The translations under genes and the position numbers were made by a program. Under the pieces are notes generated by a model. It did no database searches and had not been told where the DNA came from. It worked only from the letters and a program-made list of their open reading frames with translations. Positions 36,386 through 46,662 of a stretch of 64,000 bases of DNA are shown here, piece by piece. The stretch is taken from assembly GCA_016716185.1 (NCBI GenBank), contig JADJWV010000002.1:124001-188000 (forward strand). The letters are read 5' to 3'. Source of the DNA: Saprospiraceae bacterium. Its GTDB lineage: Bacteria; Bacteroidota; Bacteroidia; Chitinophagales; Saprospiraceae. Every line of letters begins with the position of its first letter. The stretch's first letter is position 1.

Positions 36386-37471
36386 TTACCAGTGCTTTCG
36401 TTTAAAAAAGAGGAAAGGCAATTGAAATGAAATGTGACAAACATAAAACAGTTCCAACAATGGATAATACTTCGACACATCTTTTTCGTCAAATATTTTC
36501 GTTTGTCTGTGGAATACCGGCCAGCAAATCATGTGTTTCAACATGTAAAAGCTTATGGCTTCAATCCAATTTCCATGACAAGTCAGCAGAACAATTCCCA
36601 CATAGAAAATAATTAAACTCCCAAAGTACAAACTCAAATAGCTTATGGATTTGAAGTTGTAGGTCTTCGAAGTGGCATAATGGCGCATCTTCTGACGAAA
36701 ATAATCAAGATAAGTCTGTTTGGCAGTGGTGTAAATAAACCCTTCCGGATCCAGGCAGGAAGAAACTATAATGTTTTCGGAATGATGCTGTACCAGCAGA
36801 TCGTCGTCTCCATAGGGAATTTTTATTTGAAGTGCGGATTCAGTTAACAGTGACCTTTTATACGCCATATTCCTTCCAACAGCAGCATAAGGCAGCTGCA
36901 TGGCTGCAGCGCTAAACATTTGGATAGCATTCATACAGGTTTCATAACGGATGAAGGCATTGAGTATACCCGATCGTTTTTTGTAGGGAGCGTAGCCAAG
37001 GATCAGATCTGAATCATGGTGTGCTGATTGCATCATAGATTTTAACCAATATTTTCCTTTCGGAGTACAATCGGCGTCGGTCAGTGCCAACCAGGGATGT
37101 TGTGCCAAACTAACAGCCGTAAGTAACGCTGGCTTTTTGCCTTGCTTTTTTTTTTCAATCCGCTTAAAGATGAATTTTGGATTTCCTGTATACGTTTTTG
37201 AAAAGAAAATTTCTGTTTCATCGTCTGAACCATCATCAATCAGGATCAATTCAAATGCCGGATAATCCTGTTCCAGAAACAGAGGAATATTTTGCCGGAG
37301 CTGAGGAAATTCGTTATGGCTACAGATCAGGATGCTGACCGGAGGACAAGCAACTGCAGCTTTTATGGGCTTATTGGGCCTGGATTTTACAAAAATTAGC
37401 CTCCAGAACAGTATTTGGATAAAAAAAGAAGCCAAAACGGCCAGATACAAGTAATTCAGGCACACGGTCAA
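36386..37471 (-). CDS. Membrane glycosyltransferase family 2
   Basis: A 361-residue GT-A enzyme with an N-terminal membrane helix (residues ~5-28) and two or more hydrophobic segments at the end (~285-315 and 340-355). Visible motifs are VSILICSHNE, the DDGSDDET metal-binding region, LTDADCTP (DxD-type), the acidic base region PYGDDDLLVQHH and a QxxRW-like RQKMRHYATS. This is the pattern of processive or polyprenyl-linked membrane glycosyltransferases. The sugar is unknown. It is the first gene of a two-gene unit with rsmG and faces the PorU2-like gene. Confidence 0.85.
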   Translation of the reverse strand: MTVCLNYLYLAVLASFFIQILFWRLIFVKSRPNKPIKAAVACPPVSILICSHNEFPQLRQNIPLFLEQDYPAFELILIDDGSDDETEIFFSKTYTGNPKFIFKRIEKKKQGKKPALLTAVSLAQHPWLALTDADCTPKGKYWLKSMMQSAHHDSDLILGYAPYKKRSGILNAFIRYETCMNAIQMFSAAAMQLPYAAVGRNMAYKRSLLTESALQIKIPYGDDDLLVQHHSENIIVSSCLDPEGFIYTTAKQTYLDYFRQKMRHYATSKTYNFKSISYLSLYFGSLIIFYVGIVLLTCHGNWIEAISFYMLKHMICWPVFHRQTKIFDEKDVSKYYPLLELFYVCHISFQLPFLFFKRKHW

Positions 37472-37540
37472 AGGTAAATAAAATGGCAGATTTTCTTTTA
37501 TATTACATATAATTGTAATATGTTTGTGCTTAATTTATAA

Positions 37541-40500
37541 ATGCTTCTTTCAATCAAATCTATGATTCGCTCGACAATTTACATTTTCTTCTTTTTGTTA
37601 TCCCAACTAAATGCCCAGATGAATTTTCAGGGTCAACTCATTTTTGGGAATGAATGGTATAAGTCAGGTCAAAAGTATTGGAAAATTAAAGTCCCGGTGG
37701 ATGGGATCTATAAAATAACTTATCAGGAATTGCAATCAGCAGGATTTCCGATCTCGGATGTTCCGGCATCCCATTTCCAGCTGTATAAATTTGGACAGGA
37801 AGTTCCTGTGATTCGTTCTTCTTCCGGACTCATGGGTACGGGGGATTATCTGGTTTTTTATGGATTGAAAAACAGAGGAGAGTTGGATCAAGCCCTTTTT
37901 GATCAGGCTGATCTGATGATGAACCCGGAATATAGCATGTTTAACGACACTGCAGTTTATTATTTAACGGTAGGGGATCAGCCTTCTGCTTTGGATGTGA
38001 ATCGCATTCAAAACGATCTTTCTGCACCTTTGCCTAAAGACGAATATTTTATCCAAAACCAAAAAACAGTATTCAACGAAATTTCTTTTAAGCGAAGTAC
38101 GGGATTTGGAAATGACCAAAAATATCCCTTGTTTGATGCTGCGCAGGGATATTCTTCCGATATATTCAGGTCTCGGGACTTTCAAATCAACTTTGATAAA
38201 TTTTATCCGGATGGCCCGGATGCACAAATCCTTGTGCGATTGACAGGTTACGGCGACGACAATACCGCCCACCGCCCAAATTTCTACCTGGATGGTACCT
38301 CAAATGGTACAGAGATTTTTGCAGGATATAAAATCCGGAACAAAGAAATCATCATTCCATCTTTTGGAATGAAAAACCAATATACCTTAAGTATCAGCGG
38401 TGAAGCAAGTCCGGAGGATAAATTGTCGGTTGCTTTGATTGAAATGAATTATCCCAGATTGTTTGATTTTAATCAACAAAGAACTGCGCTGCTCAAAATT
38501 GGAAAAAGCATCATCCGTAAATACCTGGAACTTGAAAATTTTGACGGTGGCAATGAAATCATGGTTTATGATCTGACCAACCGGATTTATCTTAAAAGTT
38601 TTCGAGAGCCCAATGGAATTTACAGACTTAGTATTCCGCCTTCAAACGAAGACAGGGAATTGCTCGTATGGAATCCATCGGTAGAAATCAACTTGCAAGG
38701 CATTCAAGCTGTCGAAATGCAAAGTTTTTCGCCGGGAAATTACAATTATGTGATTCTCTACCATCCCAGACTGGAAGAACAGGTAAATGGCCTGAATTAC
38801 GTACAGGAATATGAACAATACAGATCATCCGCACAGGGAGGTTCATACCGGGTTGCTATGGTCAACATAGAAGAACTTTACGATGCTTTTGCATTTGGGA
38901 TCCACACCCACAGTCTGGCTGTTCGCAATTTTAGTCAATACGCCAGAACCATTTGGCCGGAGATGAAATATTTTATGATTTTGGGTAAAGGTTTGGAATA
39001 TCCTTATTACAGACAAAGCGGATCGAATCCCGATTACTTTTTAGTACCTACATACGGTTCTCCTGCAGCAGATATTGGATTGGTTTGCGACGCAGAAAAA
39101 AAACCATTCTGTGCATTCGGAAGATTACCAGTCATCAATGGCTCTGAGATCAAATCATATCTCGATAAAGTTAAATCGCATGAATCATTCCTGGAAACCA
39201 GTTCTTATTCCATTGAAAACCGCGAATGGTTGAAGCGCGTGATACATCTTTCCGGAGGAGATCCCCAGATCTATGCACTCATCAGCAGTCAGTTGGCGGG
39301 TATGGAAAATGTAATTGAAAATAATACTGCAGGTGCCGATGTCAAAACATTTTACAAACAAAGCAGCAATACGATTGAGGTGGCCAACAGTGAATTGTTG
39401 CGAAAATTCATCAACGAAGGCAGCAGTATCATTTCATTCATGGGGCATTCAGCAGCGATCAGACTTGATTTTAATCTCGAGAATGTAGATTCCTACATGA
39501 ATAAAGACCGTTACCATCTTTTCATGGCGATGGGTTGTTATGCAGGATCGCTTTTTGCCAACAACAGGTCTATCAGCGAAGATCACAACCTTGCACCCGA
39601 ACGGGGTTCAATAATTTATCTTGCCAATACAACTGCCGGTTATCCCGACATACTCGGTATTTTTGGAAATGAATTTTACAAACAATTGGGCGGAACAAGT
39701 TATGGAGGATCTACGGGCGAGGCCTTAAAGGAAACACTTCTCCAATTGATCAATAAAGGAGGCGAACGCTTGTTAACCCAGGCATATTCCGTAACATTCA
39801 ATGGAGATCCGGCGGTCAAACTAAATTTTAATAGTTCGCAGGATTATACTTTAGATCCTAAAACATTGACTACCGATCCGGCTTTGATCTTTACTACGCA
39901 AAAAGATTTTGAATTGAAATTTGATGTGGTAAGTTTAGGAACGTACGACAAAGACAGTATTCAGCTGACCATCGAACGGGAACTCCCCACAGGAGTGAAA
40001 ACTACAGTTTTCGATCAATATATTGCTAAACCGTCATGGAGAAGCGAAGTCAGTTTGCGTGTTCCTGTTGGTGGAGATACTGCAGTGGGATATAATAAAC
40101 TTTTCATCAGGCTGGATGGTAAAAATCTGATCAATGAAGGTCCTTTGCCGGATGCCGAAAATAATAATGAACTTGAAATTAATGGAGAATCAGGCTATGT
40201 GTTTTTTGTTTTTGGCAATGAAGCAAAACCCGTTTATCCGAAAGAGTTTGCAATAATCACCACGACTGCTCCGCAATTAATCGCAAGTAACGGAAATACA
40301 CTTGCTGAAGAAATACAATATTATTTTGAATTGGATACAACAGAATATTTCAACAGCCCGTCCAGACAAACTTACATTACCAAACAAACAGGTGGAGTGA
40401 TCAGCTGGACTCCGGGGCAACAACTGATGGAGAACATCGTGTATTATTGGAGGGTTTCACCTGGATAGTGTGGGTGCCGGACAATTTGCCTGGAGAAATT

Positions 40501-42548
40501 CTTCTTTTGTTGTTTTACCCGGAAGCAGTCCGGGTTGGAACCAATCACATTATTTTCAACACCGGAAAAATGATTTTTTAAAAATTCAATTGGAAGAACC
40601 CGGAAGACAGTTTCAGTATGCTCCCGGATTTGTGGAGATCCGTGCAAACAATGGTTATATTGAACTGCCAAGTTATATCAGGCCCAGGCTTTATGTTGGA
40701 ACGGATGTAAGTTCTGATTACGATTATTGGAATTACAATAACAATTTTAGTGGCGTTGTAGTCAATGTATTTGATCCGGTTTCAGGAAGACTTTGGGTAA
40801 ATGCCACAGGTGGGGACTTCAACAGTTATCAGGATGGCAGGTATGCACGTAAGCCATTTTTTATTTTTCAGACGGAAACTGCCATTCAGCGTGCTTCACT
40901 GATGGATTTTCTGGAAAACACGATTCCATACGATCACGTTGTCGTATTGAGTACATTAAGCCAGTATCAAAATTCATATTTTCCCGAATTGTGGGAATCT
41001 GATGGTGTAAGAAATTTGTATACCGTTTTAGAGGGTTTTGGAGCCAAGGAAGTGAGAAGCCTGAGATCGTTCAATTCAGTTCCTTATATTCTTGTTTACA
41101 GAAAAGGAAGAATGGATTTTGAAGTTAAAGAAAGCGTTGGAAATTTTACTGACGAGAATGAAATCTCGCATGTTTTCAGTATTCCACAAACCGAAGGTAC
41201 TGTTCAATCAAAGATTGTTGGTCCGGCAAGTTCATGGCAACAATTCAGCTGGGATTATAAATTGTTCAATCCTACTGAAGACGAACAACAGATCCGTATT
41301 TTCGGAATAACAGCCAATGGAAATAAATCTCTTTTAAAGGGACCATTTACTGATGCCTTACAAGACCTGAGTTCAATATCAGCGAAAGAATATCCTCAGT
41401 TGTTGTTGGAATGGAATTCAAAGGACACCACCAGCAGAAGCAGCAGTCATTTGGATTATTGGAGGATTCACCATGTTTCATTGCCTGATGCTGCTTTTCA
41501 TCCAAACTTGTGGTTTAAGAAATCAAAGGATACCATAAATCAGGGCGAATCATATGCGATCGAAATTATGGCTCAGAATATTGGCGAAGCCGATATGGAT
41601 AGTCTGCTGGTAAAGTTTACAGTAGTCAACCAGAGCAATCAGCAAATTGTCAGTTATAAAAGATTTGTACCATTGAGTTCACTGGCTACCGTGATCATTC
41701 CATTTAATTTCCAGACTTCGTCTATATATGGGCATTACAAATTATTTATCGAATTGAATCCTGATGGCGACCAGCCCGAACTTTATACATTCAACAATAC
41801 TGCCGTTGTACCCTTTTTTATAAGACGCGACAAGGGTAAGCCATATATGGATGTGACCTTTGATAAGAACATGATTTTCAATCTGGATATCGTATCGAGC
41901 AAGGCGTTGATTGAGATCAGCATACGCGACGACAATAAAGACCTTTTGCTCAACGACACCGCTGCTTTTGAACTGCGCCTCAAAGAACCCGGAGGCAATC
42001 CTCAGCGTGTTTATTTTGGACAAGGTCAGGTGGAATTTATTCCGGCGAACTCAGGAGAAAAATCCATTAAAGCCATCATCCATGGAAATTTCAATAAAGA
42101 TGGAGTCTATACGCTTTTTGTAAAAGCATTCGATGCATCGGGCATTTCGGCTCCGGATCTTGAATACATGGTTGACTTTACCATTGTAACCAGATCGTCT
42201 GTATCAAATTTTCTAAATTACCCCAATCCGTTTACCAGCAAGACAAGATTTGTATATACGTTGACCGGTGATGTGCTGCCTGAATATTATTCCATTCAAA
42301 TACTTACGGTATCTGGAAAAATTGTAAGAGAAATTACAAAAGAAGAAATCGGCCCATTACAAATAGGGACCCACATGACGGAATTTGAATACGATGGAAC
42401 AGATCAGTTTGGAGATAAATTGGCAAATGGAGTTTATCTCTATCGTTTCAAAGTAAAAGATCAGAACAAAAAACAATTTGAGAAATACGACAGCGGAACA
42501 GATGTCTATTTTAACAAAGAATTCGGAAAAATGGTCATTATACGTTAA
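37541..42548 (+). CDS. PorU2-like T9SS C25 peptidase (one-base frame break at 40460)
   Basis: Two adjacent frames join into one 1668-residue protein if one C is removed at 40460-40461, restoring YYWRVS-LDSVGAGQFAW. It has an export signal, then the family opening GNEWYKSGQKYWKIKVPVDG. The gingipain-type C25 peptidase core has a catalytic histidine in MGHSA (about residue 636) and cysteine in MGCYAG (about 666). Ig-like domains and a FlgD-like C-terminal module (YPNPFTSKTRF, FGDKLANGVYLYRF) follow. PorU sortases cleave T9SS sorting modules and attach cargo at the cell surface. PorU2 is the long paralogue of this phylum. Cargo-type genes lie just upstream. Confidence 0.85.
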
Positions 42549-42652
42549 GAGGAGCTCACATCCGTTTGAAAAATTTCTATTTATTCCATTACCTTGCAAC
42601 TGTTTGAGAAATGTACTGTTGGAGTAATAATGAAATTTGAATCAATAGATCA

Positions 42653-43090
42653 ATGTGGAGGAAATTCAGGTACTGGCTGATTAAAATTTCCAGAGACCAG
42701 GGGACAACGCATGAAATTGCATTTGGCGCAGCGGTCGGAACATTTATCAGTATTTTTCCAACTTTTGGAGCCGGGACGGTAATCGTATTATTTTTATACC
42801 GTTTGTGGAAGTTCAATTTACTGGCTGCAATTGGTGGCAGTATGGTAAGCAATGTATTTACCAGTCCGTTTTTTATGGCAATCAGTTACAAATTGGGCAG
42901 TCTCTTTTTTGTAAGCAAAGCGGATATTAATTTCAAAGAATGGTACAAGCACCTGGACCACCTGAGCATTTCAGTGCTGGCAGGCAGTTTAATCATCAGC
43001 ACCGTATTGGCTTTCGCAATGTATTACCTCATAAGTTATTTCGTAAGTAGATACCGCAGAAGAAAAACCAGATTACAGTCGGTAAATTAA
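42653..43090 (+). CDS. DUF2062 membrane protein
   Basis: A 145-residue protein with the DUF2062 signature: an amphipathic start (MWRKFRYWLIKISRDQGTTH), AFGAAVGTFISIFPTFGAG and NVFTSPFFMAISYKLG, and about three membrane helices. The family is often near membrane-lipid or glycosyltransferase genes, but its function is unknown. It starts 104 bases after the PorU2-like gene, and the phospholipase D gene begins nine bases after it, so they probably share a transcript. Confidence 0.85.
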   Translation: MWRKFRYWLIKISRDQGTTHEIAFGAAVGTFISIFPTFGAGTVIVLFLYRLWKFNLLAAIGGSMVSNVFTSPFFMAISYKLGSLFFVSKADINFKEWYKHLDHLSISVLAGSLIISTVLAFAMYYLISYFVSRYRRRKTRLQSVN

Positions 43091-43099
43091 GTTTATGGA

Positions 43100-44271
43100 A
43101 TGAAGTTATTCGACCAAAGGCATCAAACATACGTCCATGCTTTCCAGCCGGCAGATGCTGTTAAATTGGTTCAAAGTGGACAGGAATATTTTGATGTACT
43201 GGTTGATTTGATCAGGAAAGCAAAAAGGAGCATTCATCTTCACACTTATATTTTTGCCAATGATGATATTGGAAAAACAATATCGGATGAATTGATTTCT
43301 GCTGCAGAAAGAGGGGTTGATGTTTCTGTAGTGATGGATGGGTATGGTTCTCTTGGATTTTCACCTAAACTTTTTCAGGAGTGGAAAACAAAGCGCATCC
43401 AGGCTCATTTTTTTCGAGGATCTCTATTTTCAAAAATCTCAATTTGGGAAGGCGGCTCCATCATAAAATCTGTGTTGTTGATGATTTCCGTGCCTTAGTA
43501 GGAGGCATCAATATTGCTGATAAATACCGGGGAACGATGGACGAGGCGGCCTGGCTGGATTTTGCGATATTTATCGAAGGGGAAGTCTGCAACGAGTTGA
43601 AGAGAATCTGCGGTCAAATCGAAGAAAGACAATTCCCAGTCTTTAAACCCTCTCCAAACCAGAAATACCACGGACAGAATATCCCACAAATCAATATCAG
43701 ACAAAACGACTGGCTCCGGAACAGAAATCAAATCCACTATAGCTATCTTATGGCTTTTGAAAAGGCCGAGCGGAGTATATACCTCGTGGCTAGTTATTTT
43801 CTGCCGGGACGTAAATTGAGAAAATCACTGGAGCGCGCTGCAGCCAGAGGTGTGAAAATAAAAATCATACTTGCCGGCAAATCAGACATTCCGACTATAT
43901 TAAATGCAAGTTTGTATTTATACAGGTGGTTGTTAAGAAACAAAATAGAAATTTATGAATGGCAAAAATCAGTGTTGCACGGTAAACTTGCTATAGTTGA
44001 TAACGAATGGATGACAATAGGTTCTTTTAATCTAAATTTACTCAGCACGTATGCCAGTATTGAACTCAACATCGATATAGAAGACAAAGATCTTGCAAAA
44101 TCATCGACGGATTTATTAAACCGACTGATTTCGGAAGGATGTACTCAAATCGATACACAGCGCCACCGGACCGTCTTCGACAGAATATATGAATTTATTG
44201 CCTATCTGGCAGGAAGGACACTCATCCGGTGGATTACTTTTTTTCCTGGAGTCAGGAAGAGAATAAGATGA
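43100..44271 (+). CDS. Phospholipase D family / cardiolipin synthase-like (one-base frame break)
   Basis: Two overlapping frames join into a 390-residue protein if one T is added to a run of seven T at 43408-43414 (HFF then RISIFKNLNLGRR). Both catalytic HKD motifs are present: HHKICVVDDFRALVGGINIA and HGKLAIVDNEWMTIGSFN. Full-length two-motif proteins of this size make cardiolipin or transfer phosphatidyl groups at the membrane. The first half shows SIHLHTYIFANDDIGK. Neither frame alone has both motifs, so the gene is broken as written. It follows the DUF2062 gene after nine bases. Confidence 0.82.
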
Positions 44272-44372
44272 GTGAGTGCTGAGTGCAAAGAGCAAAGAGT
44301 ATAGAGAAAGAGTAGCAAGAAGAGAGCAAAGAGTATAGAGTAAAGAGCAAGGAGTATAGAGCAAGGAAAGCC
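44272..44372. repeat. Heptanucleotide array, unit AAAGAGY (degenerate, ~13 copies)
   Basis: Words such as AAAGAGC, AAAGAGT, ATAGAGT and AAGGAGT repeat with a 7-base period, in places slipped by one or two bases. The array begins at the phospholipase D stop codon. From 44373 to 44429 nothing else is seen. Confidence 0.75.
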
Positions 44373-44429
44373 TGATGCTCAAAGATTAAAGAGAATGGAT
44401 AAAGTTGAAGCGTCTAAATGTCGAAACGT

Positions 44430-45533
44430 CTATGGGTCAAATCTCCTCAACTGACAAGGCTCCCTCCACCAGCAAGCGTCTAAAAAGAATTTTTGAGTCC
44501 AGTTCACTATTCTAAATGGAAAATAAGTCTTATACATGGGGTGAGAAGCCGGAAAGGCACCTCTTGTACCTGGATTTTTAGAATGAATCTGAATTTTTAA
44601 AAGGAAGTTTAACCAATAGTCTCCGGCAGATTTTGCCAATTGGTCATTTGTAAAATGATACATTTGATAGTACAGACTGGTAAATTGAGCAAGGCCAGTT
44701 GTGCAGATATAGCTGACGTTCCAGTGCTGATCTGATGAGAATTCAGCAGGAATGGAGTTATAAACTAACGAACGTTTGTTAATATCATAAAGCTTTTCGA
44801 ATACCCGGTTTTTCTGATCGGAATCATTCAAAATTTGGGCACAACCGAGGAGGCCTTCAAGGCCATAAGCCAGCGTGTGGCTTAGACAGGGCAAATTGGG
44901 AAAAAATCCGCATTGCCCGTAGAGATCTGATTCGGCTTTGTGTGCAAGCAACGCATAAGTTTTTTTCAAAATATCCAGATTTTGGCCGAGGGTGTAATGC
45001 ATATCAATTTCCAACAGTCTCCACAAAGCATGAGCATAATAAACCGGAAACCAGGATTTTACGTACAGTCCTTCCTTCCAGGAGCCATCTTCCCGGATGT
45101 TCTGAAGCAACCATGAATGGACTTTTAATAAACTTAGTCTGTATTTCTCATCGGGCCAGATGCAGTTTAATTTATGTAGTCCAAACATAATTTGTGCGCT
45201 ATTGAAAGCGCTTACCCGCTTTTTTTCAAGTCCACTGTAAAAATACCCTTGCTGGGATTGTTGATTCAATAACCAATCACCGGTTTCCTTCGCAATTTTG
45301 TATTGAACTTGTGGATAAATGAGATTGCGTTCGATAAGATTTTCAAGCAGGTAGCCACTGGTCTCCGGATAAGCCGCTTTCCAGGCTATGAATTCAGGAA
45401 GGAAGAACCAACGACTGTGAGGTATTCCTTTATATTGTGTTCTGCGGGCAGCATGGATCAACCAATCCATTGCTGCAATTTCAGCGGAACGCACAGAATT
45501 GGAATTTAAGGGCTTGAAATCAATCTCGTTCAA
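44430..45533 (-). CDS. Predicted alpha/alpha-toroid protein, function unknown
   Basis: A 367-residue soluble protein made almost entirely of helices, with repeated Gly-Trp or aromatic motifs such as TGDWLLNQQSQQGYFYSG and WLLQNIREDGSWKEGLY. This spacing resembles the alpha/alpha barrels of terpene cyclases, prenyltransferases and some glycan-acting enzymes. No catalytic motif (for example DxDD) is present, so I cannot assign a reaction. It has no signal peptide. It is divergent from the formyltransferase gene and next to a glycan cassette, which suggests a role in glycan metabolism (inference). It carries a CTAAC palindrome in its coding sequence. Confidence 0.6.
   Translation of the reverse strand: MNEIDFKPLNSNSVRSAEIAAMDWLIHAARRTQYKGIPHSRWFFLPEFIAWKAAYPETSGYLLENLIERNLIYPQVQYKIAKETGDWLLNQQSQQGYFYSGLEKKRVSAFNSAQIMFGLHKLNCIWPDEKYRLSLLKVHSWLLQNIREDGSWKEGLYVKSWFPVYYAHALWRLLEIDMHYTLGQNLDILKKTYALLAHKAESDLYGQCGFFPNLPCLSHTLAYGLEGLLGCAQILNDSDQKNRVFEKLYDINKRSLVYNSIPAEFSSDQHWNVSYICTTGLAQFTSLYYQMYHFTNDQLAKSAGDYWLNFLLKIQIHSKNPGTRGAFPASHPMYKTYFPFRIVNWTQKFFLDACWWREPCQLRRFDP
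44765..44782. repeat. CTAAC palindrome copy 5, inside the toroid-like gene
   Basis: CTAACGAACGTTTGTTAA matches the consensus at 17 of 18 positions. On the coding (minus) strand it encodes NKRSL followed by Val. Confidence 0.7.
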
Positions 45534-45720
45534 AACTCAACATTAATTTGTAAACGCAAATGTGCAAGCGCTGCTTGAAATGTGTACAAACATAATCATT
45601 TCTCTAGAACGCATGTAGCAAATTGAAGGAGTTAAAGCCCTGGATGAATTTCATTCTATCCGGTATATTAATACCTTTTCAAGGGATAAATTTCCAACAC
45701 ATTGTATCATCTTTGTTCCC

Positions 45721-46662
45721 ATGTCACTTGAGCTGCCTAAACTGATGTATTTGGGGTACCCGGGGAGTGTATTTTCAAGAAACTTTATCCCGGCTTTGGC
45801 TGATTTAAAATCTTATCGTCTAAGCTGTGTTTTTGTAAAGGAAGAACCAAGAAATCTTTGGCCGCAGGAAATGGGTATGTTTTTAAATTTGATCCAATGG
45901 CTCCAACAACTTTTATCCGGGATACGTTGCAAAATCGCATACTATTATTGGAGGATTTATGGTTACCACCGATCGATTGCGGTCTATTATTTCGACTCTG
46001 TTCAAAACGATGATCTTAATGAACTCGCCAGGGATTTTGATTATTTGCTCACAGCCGGAATTCAGCATAAATTGAAAACAAGTTTTATTTCTGCCTTTAA
46101 AAATACTGTCTATAATTTCCATTATGCGTTGCTTCCAAAATACAGAGGAACATTTCCATTATTTTGGCAGCGGGTAAATGGTGACTATGATTATGGTTAT
46201 ACATTTCATGTGTTGAATGAGAAAATAGATGGTGGTGATATCGTATTGCAAGAAAGGCTAAGTGTTAATCCTGGATATAGCGATTCAACGATTGGTAATT
46301 TACTCGTAAGACATGCCGCATTTCAGTTGCATCGTTTATTTTGTGAACCTGTAAAAATGATACAACAGTTGGATACAGATGCCACTACATATACGACGAA
46401 GGATTATCTTAAGTACGTGAACATTCAAATGGATTCCAACTGGATAAATAAATTGGCAAACTGTCGAAGATGGATCCTCAACCGAAAGTACCTGGTACAT
46501 GTTATTGAAGTTTTTGAGTGCGAAGAACGATCCGGATTATTTTTAAAGGGGCTTCATCTGCATTTTCAGGCAAAAGGAAGAACAGTGAAAATCATAAGAG
46601 TAAATTACCTTCCATCCGTTTTCTATTTTTGGACTTTAAAGTCAAACCTTGCAAAACGCTAA
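45721..46662 (+). CDS. Formyltransferase-family protein
   Basis: A 313-residue protein with the folate-dependent formyltransferase fold. The catalytic set is intact: Asn132 and His134 in NFHYALLPKYRG and Asp170 in KIDGGDIV, with the same spacing as Asn106/His108/Asp144 of methionyl-tRNA formyltransferase. It is not fmt itself, since the N-terminus and C-terminal domain differ and it sits in a glycan cassette. It most likely N-formylates an amino sugar, as in the sugar N-formyltransferases of O-antigen pathways (inference). It overlaps the flippase gene by 14 bases. Confidence 0.78.
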   Translation: MSLELPKLMYLGYPGSVFSRNFIPALADLKSYRLSCVFVKEEPRNLWPQEMGMFLNLIQWLQQLLSGIRCKIAYYYWRIYGYHRSIAVYYFDSVQNDDLNELARDFDYLLTAGIQHKLKTSFISAFKNTVYNFHYALLPKYRGTFPLFWQRVNGDYDYGYTFHVLNEKIDGGDIVLQERLSVNPGYSDSTIGNLLVRHAAFQLHRLFCEPVKMIQQLDTDATTYTTKDYLKYVNIQMDSNWINKLANCRRWILNRKYLVHVIEVFECEERSGLFLKGLHLHFQAKGRTVKIIRVNYLPSVFYFWTLKSNLAKR

